Positions 45,786 through 57,100 of a stretch of DNA of 64,000 bases are shown here, one piece after another (position 1 is the stretch's first letter; the number at the start of each line of letters is the position of its first letter). The translations under genes were made by a program, and so were the position numbers. The DNA is taken from positions 40,322 through 104,321 of the forward strand of contig BDIU01000372.1 of the NCBI GenBank assembly GCA_002118135.1, given 5' to 3'. This DNA is from Trebouxia sp. TZW2008. Taxonomy: Eukaryota > Chlorophyta > Trebouxiophyceae > Trebouxiales > Trebouxiaceae. A model generated the notes under the pieces. It saw nothing but the letters and a program-made list of their open reading frames with translations. It had not been told where the DNA came from and ran no database searches.

Positions 45786-48601
45786 TTAGGCCTTTGACAG
45801 CATAGGTGGCTTCAGCCAGTCAATGTCTTGCATTTTGACAATCTCCTCCTGCAAAGCTTTCCTGAAGTCTGCTGCTGCTGGGTTTTGTTCTTTTAGCTTC
45901 TGCAGAAATTGCACAAAGCCCTGGCATGCCTCCTGTATTACCTCTGCTGTCTGTTCCACTGCAGCCTGAATGCAACAAAAGACCCGTGGTCATGCACAGA
46001 ACTTACGGTGTGAGGGCATCCAGATGCTCAGCTCAGCAGATGCCGTACGCATGCAGAGATAGGCATAGCTTCCTTAATGCAACTTACCAATTCATCAACT
46101 CCGCCTGCATTGCCATACAGAGGGTCGCCAATGTCTTGCCCTTCTTGATCTTTTGTGGCTGCCAGTCCAGGATGGAACTCTCCCAGCCGCCGCACCTTTA
46201 GTGAGTACTGTGCGTCCTTGTTGATGGTGTCATACACACTGACCTGCAGTGCATGCCCTTGCAGCTCAGATATCCCCCCTCATGCGGTGCTCATGATACA
46301 CTGTTGCATTAGTGCCACTTAGCACTGCAGATCACCAAGGCAGCAGTAACAAGTCAAGCTGCAAGTCAAGATGAGCTCCTGTGTTGCTACCTTGCAATGT
46401 AAAACTTTATCTGCGCCAAGGCATTGTCCTGCAAGTGCAGCATTTGTGCTTCAGATTGCTTGTGGAACAGCAGATAAAAATGCATGTCCCGTCCTCCATG
46501 TCCCGTCCTGTCGTCCTGTCTCGCACGTAGCAAGTAAAGGCATGAAAGCCTAAAATCTAAACCCTAAACCCCACAGTCTAACGGCAGAGGGTACGTAGAG
46601 ACGGGGCGACGTGGCGAACAGCAGGGCTACAAGGCAGGCTTGCAAATGTTGTATGATGCTTGCTGGACAGCATGGTATCTAAGCATAGCCTGATACCATG
46701 CTGCCTGTGGGCATGCAATTGCCCATTGTACTAGCTTCTGTGGCAGCTAATCACAAAACCACAGACATGCAACTTTGGCCTGAGCGTGGTGTCACATGCA
46801 ACAGCAACATCAATCAACCCACTGTTGGATGGATGGTACGTAAATGCAGCGCCATGCTCTTCTGGGACAGACCTAGTAAAGTGACAATACAACACAAATT
46901 AAGTGATTGACAAGTGACAATGCAGCGCTGCCTAGAGAAAACACAATTAGAAAGCTGTCTTTCCTTTCTTTTCTTGTTTCAAAAGAATGAACTTTTGCTA
47001 CTTGTGGCTTGAACCAAGAGTAGCATGGACGCCCTTGGCTAATGTTTGTTTGCGGCTTCTAGGGCGGACTCTCACCTCTCGCAAGATGTCAGCAGCTGTG
47101 TACTTGTCCATGACAAACACCACATCAAACTTGACAATATCCTTCTCAAAGTCAACCTGTTGTGCCTTGAAGTCCTGACGTATTTCAAGACCCATCGTTT
47201 GAGCAGCTGCTTGGACAGAGACATCAGCACCTTCGCCTATGCTGTAGTCTCTCGTGCCCTGTACAATGGTCAGCTGTGAGCATGCTGCTGATGAAGACAA
47301 CAGCCCCAAGGAACTCAAGTTACATCGTTTGTGCAGCTCCTTCAACAGAGACAACATAATATAATAATAATTATTACATGTTCCAGCATATACTGCTAGG
47401 TATGTGTGGCACAAGTCCTATCTTGCCAGGCAGGCTTGTCTTGAGCATCGCGATATGGACGCCTGATGTTCAACTGTTGAAAGTCAGACAAAACAGAGAC
47501 AACAGGACCCTCCCCAATGCTGTAGTCTTTTGTGCCCTGACACTTTACAGTCATGAGCATCGCAGCTGATCAAGAGGGCATTGTGCAGTTCTCAGCCATG
47601 AGCAATGCAGCTACTAAAACAGGTTGTGCACACGTTTCAGTGTGCACACTGTTCATTGACAATCATTGCAGCTACAAACAACCGCTGCTTGGCACAAGCA
47701 TCTGACAGGTCTTTGAGGCTCATGCAGATGCTAATGTCAATTGTTATTCAGTCTGCACTTGTCAAGCCGATTTGGCATGTCCATGCAAACTAAATATTTG
47801 ATCCATGCATCTGATCAGATCAAGAAGGCGCAACACTCACCCTGGATTCCACTTGGACCATGTCTCCCAGGCCACACTCAGCCAGCTGATTAGTCATGAT
47901 GGCCTCAGCAAGGACAGAGCGGCACACGTTGCTTTCACTGAGCATGAGGACTTGAACAACAGTTGAGGTGCTGGCATCCTTTTCCTTCTGCGCTGCCCAG
48001 GGGGTGGATCTGTATGACGCATTGTTCATGGTCAACATAGTGTCTGCTAGCAGACGCATGGCATGGTAGAATGGCACCCTATGGAAGCAACTGTCATTGC
48101 ATACGAAGCCAGTGTTCATAATGACATGTACTTTGCGCATGCAATATCATGACACAAAGCATGTTTTTGAACAGACTGGACTGTGAGACACACCCACATC
48201 ATGAGCCCATGCATGCACACAAAGATGCTCATGTACAGTGCAATGGCAGCCATAGTGTGATGCATGCAAGCCAAATATAGGTCGCATGCTACTGATGCTG
48301 CTATGCATACGTACCCTATGCAGGTATTAACAGCATTGCCGAACATGAGATGCATTGTCCCAAGGCTCACATGTCCCGGCATGAGGCCGCAAGACTACTG
48401 ACCTGTAAGATGCATTGACGACCGTGCGTGAGACATCGAGATCCTCATTCATGGGTTCCGTCAGTGGCTCTTCTGCTGGTACTGATGGAGCCTGCGGCAA
48501 AACCGCTGTCACACTTGCCAGCAACATAACTTGTAAGTTTTTGAGCACAATCTCTTTTAGAAACAGACATGGTTGCTAACCTCTACTCTAGACTCTGCCA
48601 T
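45786..48601 (-). CDS. LMW protein-tyrosine phosphatase-fold protein, 288 aa, nucleophile Cys replaced
   Basis: Six exons join exactly: 48601-48581, 48491-48403, 48078-47841, 47258-47076, 46243-46088 and 45965-45786. The fold is that of low-molecular-weight PTPs: a P-loop at about residues 83-91 (LSESNVCRS), then GTRDYSIGEG, VVFVMDKYTAADILRE and SLKVRRLGEFHPGL, and the general-acid loop DPLYGN with Asp near 217. In active enzymes the loop is CxxxxCRS; here the first position is Ser (codon AGT), while the second Cys, the Arg and the acid Asp remain. The protein also has about 75 extra N-terminal residues with no obvious targeting signal and a helical C-terminal tail. It is therefore probably a phosphotyrosine or phosphate-binding pseudophosphatase, unless the base is an assembly error. 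Confidence 0.85.
46550..46572. repeat. Short interstitial plant-type telomeric repeat
   Basis: CTAAACCCTAAACCCC contains two CCCTAAA-type units, with a diverged CTAAAAT unit before them. It lies in the intron between PTP exons 4 and 5. Confidence 0.7.
47470..47545 (-). repeat. Copy of the PTP exon 4 5' edge
   Basis: It reads GTKDYSIGEGPVVSV after an acceptor-like CAG, against the true GTRDYSIGEGADVSV at 47258. It lies about 285 bp upstream in gene direction and is open over this stretch. Confidence 0.85.
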
Positions 48602-49167
48602 GCTGCAACAGCTTGAGTCCGTACGCCGCTCATAGCTTCCGTGCTGCTGTCTTCTTATTTGGTGTTGCGCGGGCGCGCGTCTGACGGGAGCGCTCTGCCT
48701 TGCTATCGGAGTGCAGCTTGAGGGGCCGGGTGCGGAGTGTATGCTGTGCATGCTGTGAACTTTGCAGCCGAGGTTCGCCATGTTCGAAGATGCGGAGAGA
48801 TCGCGAGTTCAAACGCTCTGTAAGGAGCGATGCGCGGCGCAAATTTGTGCAGCAGTCGTCAGCGCTAGGTCTAGTGCAAATCACGACACTTATCGGGTTC
48901 GAGGCGGTTGAAGATGAAACGGTTGACCGAACGCACTCTGCGAGAACGCGACTCGCATGTTCGCTGCGAGCCAATCTTGGTCCTGCGTCACTTGGCCAAC
49001 AGCGCACTATAACACATCACCAACCAGTCTTGTGCCGAACGACAAATCTCGACGGGCCTACCTTTCGAATTGTGCCGGTTGATTGCGTTCAAACTTGCAA
49101 AAGATAGTTGCGATAACGCGGCTCGGTGCACATCCTGTCAACGATCTTGCACGACACCGTTTGTGTA
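48602..49167. promoter_or_regulatory. Divergent promoter region, PTP and IspE
   Basis: 566 bp separate the two outward-facing ATGs. The stretch is CG-richer than its surroundings (many TCG and GCG), as expected for a shared promoter. No specific element was identified. Confidence 0.55.
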
Positions 49168-52100
49168 ATGCACATACCCGGACATCGATTGACGCCCCAA
49201 ATCAGCTTGTTGCGTTCGACACCAATACGGACAACTTGGCACTGTGGTCAGGCGCCACCTCACCGACAGCGGCGTGCTCTATGCCGCGCGCAATCCAGTA
49301 GCGAGCCTCTGAGACTCTTTTCTCCTTCAAAGGCAAGCGTTCTACATTCCTACCGCAGTCTGTGTCTGCAGCCGTACTTTCTTTGTTTCGAACACGCCAT
49401 GTCTACAGGTCAACCTGTTCTTGAGGATCATAAGACGACGTCCGGATGGCTACCACGACTTAGCATCGCTGTTTCACGTGAGGAATCATAGATCATAGAT
49501 CGACACTACTGTGCTTAACACACTGCGTTAGTTGACATCGTTCACTGGCACCTCATGCTTCCAGGTAATAGACTTAGGAGACACTATGACCTTTTCTGCA
49601 CTGCCAGGGCAAGCGGATGCCTTGACCTGCAACATGCCTGGCGTCCCAACTGATGCAAGCAATCTTGTCATCAAGGTCAGTCACCAGCGCCTACTACACT
49701 CATCTTTAGAGCCTATTGACAGTCAGAACTTGGTTCTGCTTGTTGTGCTGATGGTCATCTCGAGAGCCTGCTGACAGTCGAGTTTCAGTGACAGTTTCGG
49801 CTTTGTCAGCTGTGCTGATACGCAATGACTGGTGCTGTCATTGTGCTTAGCCATGCTCTGGCCTGTTCTTCTATCGTGTCTGTCTGATTGTGCAGTGCAA
49901 GCCTCTCATGGAGCTGAGCAGTATTCTTTCTTCTGCAGGCACTGAACCTGTTTAGGAAACATACTGGCACAGACCACTTCTACCAGGTGCATCTGGAGAA
50001 GACAGTCCCCCACGGTATGTCCAAGGTGCAAAGCACATCAGGACATTTGCTGCTTGCCTGTCACTTGTGTGTCTTGGTGGCTGTGTAGTGCTCGTGGGCA
50101 GACTCATGTTGCAAATGACCTGTTTTGCTGTTGACTCATGCAACACTGCAACCAAGCTGAGTATCAGAATGACAGGTTGAGCCTTGTGTCACACACACCT
50201 AGCATATGCGCTAGAAGTGTAAATACCACATGTTCTGATTACATTGTTGGCAGGTGCTGGGCTAGGCGGCGGCAGTGCAAATGCAGCAACAACTCTGTGG
50301 GCTGCAAATGAGCTTGCAGGGCGACCTGCTTCCAATGAGCAACTGTTAAAGTGGTCAGGAGAGATTGGCTCTGACGTGTCAATCTTCTTCTCTCAGGGAG
50401 CAGCTTACTGCACAGGCAGGTCAGCAGTGTCACATGCTCAAGACTCACCAGAAGCCAAATGATGTTCAGAACATTCCATGCTTGCCTGCAAAGTTCTGTA
50501 GGCAGTCCAATGCATTATTGTTGCTTCTTAAGATGTCCTACAGCGCATCACATCTTCTTGTCTCAGAGGCCAGCTTACTGCATAGACAGATTACCATTGT
50601 TACCTGCCTGTCATAACTGGGTTAAACTGCCAGGGTCTTGCTGCAAGCAATCCCTCTACTGAGCTTTTGCATCAGCATGCTTCCAATGCGGTGCAAAAGC
50701 ATGACAAAGATTGTTGGTGATTTTATGATGCTTCTGAGCTGTAGCTGAAACCTTTCTTGACCTTTCAGTATCCTGTTTGTCACTTCCTTTCATTGATCAT
50801 CAGGCTTCAAGCACACACCTGCAGGGGCAAAATTACGGAGAATATCAGACCTCCTCCCATGAACACCACTCACTACTGGGTCAAGGCCCCCGTGGGGCTC
50901 TTAAAACCCTGAGGTTTTCATCAGTCTCTCCGTTTGCATGTCTTTGTTTCATCTATCAAGTCAGGCTCCAATTATTTGCCCCGCTACCCTTGGCGGGTAC
51001 TGCTGGTGAACCCCTCATGAGGTTTTTGACGCCTGTAGAGCCTGATCTGTATCTATATTTGTCTGTCCATCCCTATACCCGTCATTGTTGAGTGTCTGAC
51101 TCATAGCAAACGCCTGCAGGGGAGAGATTCTGGAGAATGTTGACCCCCCTCTTTCTCTGAATACCCCTGTGCTTGTGGTCAAGCCCCCCATGGGGCCCTC
51201 CATCCCTGAGATTTTGCTTTGTCTGTCCAATCATCCATCTGTCCATTGGGACCTTGACAGCAAATCACATGCCTGCAGGGGAGAAATTGTGGAAAATGTA
51301 GACCCTCCTTTACCCCTGGACACCCCCCTGCTGTTGGTCAAGCCGCCCATGGGGCTCTCTACCCCTGAGATCTTCAAAGCCCTTGACCTGACGGCATGCA
51401 GTACAGCGGATCCTAGACAGCTGCTGCAACAGATGACACAAGCTGGCAGGCTAACACAGAACTTGTGTGTGAATGATCTGGAGCGGCCAGCTTTTGGCAG
51501 GTGAGTTGCTAAAATTATGTTGCTGGCCATGGCATTCTGTCTTGAGGATCTCAGGCAGTTACTGCAGCAAATGTCTCAGGCTGGCAGGCTGACACAGGAC
51601 TTGTGTGTGAATGATCTAGGGCAACTTGCTTTTGGCAGGTGGGCTGCTGGGCACGCTGCTTTGTGTGAAAATGTCAACACTGCACACAGGCATGCACGCA
51701 TGCGCAACCTAAAGAGAACAACAGCCAGCAGATACTGCAACAAACGACACAGGCTGGCAGGCTGACGCAGGACTTGTGCGTGAATGATCTAGAGCAACTT
51801 GCTTTTGGGAGGTGGGTTGCTGGGCACGATGCTTTGTGTTAAAATGTCATCACTGCATACAGGCATGCACGCATGCACATCCTAAAGAGAACAACAGCCG
51901 GCATTTACTGCAACAATTGACACAGGCTGGCAGGCTGACGCAGGACTTGTGCTTGAATGAGCTAGAGCAACTTGCTTTTGAGAGGTGGGCTGCTGGGCAC
52001 GCTGCTTTGTGTGAACATGTCGACAATGCACACAGGCATGCGCGCATGCACAACCTAAAAAGAACAACAGCCGGCATTTACTGCAACAAACAACACAGGC

Positions 52101-53126
52101 TTGCAGGCTGACGCAGGACTTGTGCATGAATGGTCTGGATTGGCCAGCTTTTGGCAGGTCAGTTGCTGGGCATGCTGTTTTGCTGTGAAGCCAACCGTGT
52201 GCGGATTGCATACACAAGCTGAAAAGAAGAGCAACAGGCAGCTACTGCAACAGGTGACACAGGACTTGTGTATGAATGAGTCAGTGCTTCCCGCTTTTGG
52301 CAGATATCTTGCTGAGCATGGATTTAAAAACAACGCGACAAAAAGTTTCATGAGCAGTGCAACAGCCAAGTGACTGTGCAGCGGCACCACCATGGTCCTA
52401 TCCCAACTGGTAATAATGGTCCAAAGTGCAAAATGCCCTGACGCCGTCTCTCTGCTGTACTTGCAGGTCACCTGAGCTTGAAGAGCTGAAGAACAGACTG
52501 CAGACTCAAAGCAATGGCCGCTTCTCAGCAGGCTGTTTGCTGCCATGTCTTTGCAACCACGTCTGCTGTGTTTCTGCAGACTACCTCAGCTTGAACGGTT
52601 GAAGACCAGACTACAGACTGAGAGTAAAACCTGCTTCTCAGCAGTATTCATGACAGGCAGCAGCACCACCATGGTTGGCATTTGTTGCCCTGTCTTTTCT
52701 ACACGATTATGTTGCCATTGTTCCTGCAGGCTGCCTGAGCTTGAACTGTTGAAGACCAGACTACAGACTGAGAGTAAAACCCGCTTCTCAGCAGTATTCA
52801 TGACAGGCAGCAGCACCACCATGGTTGGCATTTGTTGCCCTGTCTTTTCTACACGATTATGTTGCCATTGTTCCTGCAGGCTACCTGAGCTTGAACAGTT
52901 GAAGATTAGACTACAGACTCAGAGCGACGGCCGCTTCTCAGCAGTCTTCATGACAGGTAGCGGCAGCACCATGGTTGGCGTGGGTTCAGATCAATCCCCC
53001 TCCTGGCTGCAGCAGGAAAGTGACAGTCAGAGGCTGTTTGTTTCGCCAGCTAAGCTGCTGGCAAGGCAGCATGGGGAATGGTATCAGCCATCTCTTTTGC
53101 CAAGTCCCCTGATTGCAGCACAGTAA
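49168..53126 (+). CDS. IspE (CDP-ME kinase), plastid MEP pathway, 351 aa
   Basis: It phosphorylates 4-diphosphocytidyl-methylerythritol with ATP in the plastid. Seven exons join exactly: 49168-49332, 49409-49477, 49565-49675, 49939-50014, 50254-50419, 51279-51500 and 52880-53126. The N-terminus (MHIPGHRLTPQISLLRSTP, then Arg-rich) looks like a transit peptide, followed by LRLFSPSK/VNLFLRIIRRRPDGYHDLAS. The GHMP ATP loop is AGLGGGSANAATTLWA (about 141-156), the catalytic Asp lies in IGSDVSIFF, and GHMP motif 3 is MTGSGSTMVGVGS (about 294-306). CVNDLERPAF matches the plant CVNDLEPPAF. The first intron has a GC donor (AAG/GCAAGC). Exons 6 and 7 are embedded in arrays of their own copies, some usable in frame, so alternative isoforms are possible; I chose the copies that best keep the family motifs. 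Confidence 0.93.
50823..50930 (+). pseudogene. Decayed copy of IspE exon 6 5' half
   Basis: After CCTGCAG it reads GKITENIRPPP, then diverges to a stop after about 29 codons. It corresponds to GEIVENVDPPL of exon 6 at 51279. Confidence 0.8.
51117..51232 (+). repeat. Intact copy of IspE exon 6 5' half
   Basis: The acceptor CCTGCAG is kept and the frame stays open: GEILENVDPPLSLNTPVLVV, then KPPMGPSIPEIL, against GEIVENVDPPLPLDTPLLLV in exon 6. It lacks the NDLE segment and a clear donor. Confidence 0.88.
51552..52305 (+). repeat. Five tandem copies of the IspE NDLE mini-exon
   Basis: Copies at about 51554-51638, 51729-51811, 51901-51984, 52073-52157 and 52230-52303 repeat the last 85 bp of exon 6 (QLLQQMTQAGRLTQ, then NLCVNDLERPAFGR). 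Units are about 160-178 bp, including a conserved intron piece with GGCATGCACGCATGC and CCTAAAGAGAACAACAG. Four copies keep both an AG-like left edge and a GT donor, and all five keep the frame. The last has a deletion and AT instead of GT. Confidence 0.93.
52467..52879 (+). repeat. Three tandem copies of the IspE exon 7 5' half
   Basis: Copies start at 52467 (SPELEELKNRLQTQSNGRFS), 52580 and 52730 (LPELELLKTRLQTESKTRFS). The last two are 150-bp units running straight into exon 7 with no stop, so one frame is open from 52545 to 53126. Motif 3 reads GSSTTMVG in the copies and GSGSTMVG in exon 7. Confidence 0.93.
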
Positions 53127-53390
53127 CTGAAGCCGATGCAATCAGACATGTTTTCAGCAGGAGATTGCTAGTCAGAAGCTGTTTGTTTCGCCAGCTAATG
53201 TACTGGCAAGGGAACGCGGGCAGTGGTATCAACCATCTGCTTTGCCAAGTCCCTAGATTGCAGCATGATGTCTCTAGTTCACTTGTCAAGCTGCTGGCAA
53301 GGCGACGTTTGAAGTTGTAAAAGCCCTGGCCTTTGTCAACCCCCTTGATTGCAGCATAATGCGGGCTAAGCTGCTGGAAAAGAGGGGTCA
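53127..53390 (+). repeat. Copies of the IspE 3' end
   Basis: Two partial copies of the end of exon 7 follow the stop. Near 53160-53265 one reads QKLFVSPANVLARERGQWYQ and PSALPSP, ending in a stop; near 53280-53375 the SSLVKLLARR and LIAA-like pieces recur. Confidence 0.85.
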
Positions 53391-54060
53391 GGGCTTAGGG
53401 CAAGGCAGCAAGGACAAGTTACACATCATGACTTGTGTCACATTACTGCGCTTGTCTGGACACAACCACAATTCAACCGAGAGGAGCTAAAATGCTGAAG
53501 TTCCTGGTGACCTGCTTCTTGAGATCAAGCAGTCAGTTACGATTCAGACTTAAAAAGCAAAATGTCAAATGAACGACTGCTCCTGCCTGTCACAAAATCC
53601 AATGCAACCAGCACAAAGGGAAAATTCATAGTTCTCACTGGAGTACACACTCTTGACGGCTGCTCCTCAGCTCAATTTCATCAGCATCTAACTATAACAA
53701 GAAATCTCACACTTGAGGGCTTAGAAGGTCACCGACTTCAGATCAGACTGCATATGAACTCTGATTGGCCAATGGACAGGTTGCCAAATCAGAAATCTCG
53801 TGACTTGACTTTGATACATTGCTCAATCAAAAAGTGATTGCCTGTCGCCATCATCATAGAATCCCAGTAGCGACATCTTAGCTCAAAATTAGCTGTTACA
53901 GCAAAATCCCATGACCACGCACAAGAGACTTGGGACCTGCAAGATCCGCAAAGTTGTCTTATGCTCCTCTGGCTTCAGGAATTAGCCTGGCACAGGCACT
54001 GGCACCAGTTTTGATGATGTGCACCATCTGATGAAAGCCACAACAGACGTACTCATGCAT
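53391..54060. other. AT-richer convergent intergenic region
   Basis: It lies between the IspE tail copies and the MBL gene. An ATG frame at 53562-53837 (91 codons) has no family resemblance and lacks splice context; I see no supported gene. Confidence 0.45.
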
Positions 54061-54173
54061 TTCTGTGCCATCCAAGAACCCATTGATCAGAAGTACTCCC
54101 GCTTCTTTGTGCCGTCCAAATACCCAATTAGCAAAATTACTCCTGCTTCTCTCATGCCTTCCACACCCATATA
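54061..54173 (-). repeat. Copies of the MBL gene C-terminal codons downstream of the stop
   Basis: After the true end (YIGFIDGTEKRAYF, stop at 54174), the minus strand repeats a piece ending LIGYLDGTKKREYF plus stop (about 54085), then a shorter MGSWMAQK-type piece. This gives three tandem versions of the terminal codons. Confidence 0.8.
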
Positions 54174-57100
54174 TCAGAAGTATGCCCGCTTCTCTGTGCC
54201 ATCTATAAAGCCAATGTAGCGCTTTGCTGATCTTTGCACAATGGCTGCGCCGTCAGCACCAGCTGTGGCAAAAGCACCATGCAACTTGTCAAACTTCCAT
54301 GGCTCCATCAACTTCCTGATACGCTCCACCTAACATGATCAACATACGCTTTTGTCACATTGATTGATCAGATCTACAGCAGCTGATATACCCTGTACAC
54401 TGTTTGACAGCAGTGGCGTCTGAAAAGTTCTGCAGTATCAGTGCTTCTCAGCAGGTTTGATGCATGCTCACATGCCAACAGCCAGCACAGATGGTGAAAA
54501 CGCCAGCAATCACTTGGCATTTGCTTCTGGGCAGTGGTGAAATCCACATTCAAGGCTGTTATACCTTATGCAGCATTGCTTGGACTCAAAGCAAGAGGGC
54601 ACAGCTGAGCTGGCCACATTGCACACTGCAGTAGTGCATGGCGCAAGAGCATGCACAGGCATGTATGAAATAAACGTGAGAAAAAAAGTTAGTTCTGTAT
54701 GCACCTTTGCTAGCAGAGCATGCATGGCAGCAATCGTAGAGACAAGCAGAGCATACCTGATCTGCTGGGAGGGGTATGAGATTGGGGTATGAGTACATGA
54801 AGGACACCCACCTGCAACCATGCAAGCAATTATTTGTTTGCATATGCATGAACTACATACAGCATTTCAATCATATAACATCAAGAAAAGAGGCCTGAGC
54901 TGTACAACAATATAACGGGAGGATCTGTTTCCTTGGGCAGCGCAGGACTTGGTCGTTACTCTCCATGAGGCTTCTGGTCTTAAATTGAGTGAACAGACAT
55001 ATCCTCGATGCACCATGTTCAATCCATGCATACTGGCTTGTGATACATACAGTGCTTTGTGTGGTGCCCACAAGGAGGGTGCTTTTGCAGGGAGTGACCT
55101 TTTGAACCAGGACATGCAAAACAAGTAAGCTGATATGAAGACTGGCACTTTGGCAGGAAGCTTGGCATCAGGAAGCTCACTTGTCTGGAAACACATGTAT
55201 GGTGTTCCCAGGCGTTGAGCTGCTTTTGTTTTGGTCATGCAAAAGACAGACCATTGATACCTGGTATTTGTGTATATGATATCCTTTTCAATCATAAAGG
55301 ACAATGAAGCTCACATGTAATCTGGCACGACTTGTATTGTGTCCCCGCTGAACAGAGTACCCTTGCCTCCTGAGCCCCTCGGCTATTTCAACATGCAGAA
55401 CATAGAAAGTGACCTGTGCTGTGTAAGATATGCAAGTTGAATGAGCAGAAAGAGAAGGCTTACTTGTTGTCTGGCATGACTTGTACTCCCTCTCAATTTA
55501 GTAAGAAACGCTCATTAGATTTCAAACTACCAGCACAAGATACTCCTCTCCCAGAAGGGAGGACATCCAGCAGATTTTGTCTCGCTTCCTCGATCTTGAA
55601 AGACGCTGGCACACGTCGTGCGCTTGCCGAGTCAGCAGACACAATCTGAGTATCTGAGTTGAACTAACCCTATATGTACCCTATTGTTATGATATGTTGT
55701 GACTCATGACCCCGTTCTTTACTAGAGGTTTTAATCTAACTTATGTTCGCGAAAAATCTAGGACTTTCCGATTTATGCTGTTTTTTGGGGTAGGCAAAAT
55801 ACAGCACAAAATAACACGCCTGAATTTGAAATTCACCGTTGCTATGGGCTCGAAATGCGCCAAGCCAGGCATGTCAATGCAAATCACCTGCTCAAACATG
55901 GTCTTGCTCGTGAGAGCATCTTGATTTGTGTCATTGGCTTCATTCTCAGCAAATTGACGCATCACATGTGGCAATATTTAGCATTGTACGGGTACACGTG
56001 GTCTATAGTACGGCGTCACTCACAGTTAACGCTGGTGTTACTCATCTTGTTTTGGGCTTTACAGGCGTTTTGCAACTCACCTTATTTTGGAAATACTATG
56101 AAATAAGCCGGTCAGTGCAGCACAAATGTCTATCAACTTTTGACCTTTTGAACAAGCAGGATAGCCACAACAATCAACATTAGGCAAAAGAGCGAGCTCA
56201 CTTGTTGTCGGGAACCACTTGTATGGTGTCTCCACTGAAGAGGGTGCCCTCGCCTGCTGAGCCCCCTGGCCAGTGCAGCACACAGCTGCCTGGGAAGTGG
56301 CCGCCCACTCTCAGCAGAGTTATGTCAGCAATGCTCTTCAGCTGGTCACCTGCACAGCTCAAGGCTGTTTTCAATGCAGTCAAAAGCACTTGATAGGTAC
56401 ATGCATGCTCAGGACAGCTTGATTTTGCGAGACCAATGTAAGCACGTTTTGAGCAGCTCTTCACACTTGAGCAGATGAACATAGTGGCTGCCCACCCTCC
56501 ACACAGTTATGTCAGCAACGCTCTTAAGCTGGTCACCTGCACAGCTCAATTTCTAAGCTAGGTGAACTTGTCTGATACATGCCTAGCCTCTCAATACAGC
56601 CATGCCAGCTCACATTCTGAGCAAGGTTGACTTGTCTGATACATGCCAAGCCTCAATACAGCCAAGCCAGCAGTGTTCCTTTGCTGGACCATATACTCAA
56701 TAGACTTGTATGTGAGTGTAGACTGCAGAAATTGTGGTGTCATCTAAGAAATGCGCCATCAGCACCGATGCATCAGACATCACATGTCAACACCTAGGAG
56801 CATGAGAAGGAAAGCAGTCAAGTGATGATAAGCAACAAGGCTTTAAGTATCGAGTTTTGATAACCCTTTTTGGCGTGCAGAATAGCATGCTTGCCTGTTG
56901 TGTGTCAAATACCTGACCAGTGATTCACATAGTCCCCAGGCTCAGTCACCCACTGCCTGTCAGCGACTGGGATGTGCACCTTGCAGCCAAAAGCTTGAGC
57001 CCAGTCTGCCATATTGCCTGCGTACAACACCAGCATGCTCACGTCAAAGTCATGGCTCACTCAACGCCAAAGTCAGGGGCAGTCAGGACTGAAACAAGGG

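Noticed and set aside
51552..52305. Regularly spaced repeats resembling a CRISPR array
   Set aside because: The repeat is a coding mini-exon of IspE plus intron, not a short palindromic repeat with unique spacers, and the genome is eukaryotic.
52545..53126. Single 194-codon exon as the IspE 3' end
   Set aside because: Open, but it would insert two extra copies of motif 3 with GSSTT and translate intron sequence; splicing at 52880 gives the standard length. It is kept as a possible isoform only.
53562..53837. ATG frame of 91 codons between IspE and the MBL gene
   Set aside because: It has no recognisable domain and no splice or promoter context, and lies in an AT-richer stretch; chance is likely.
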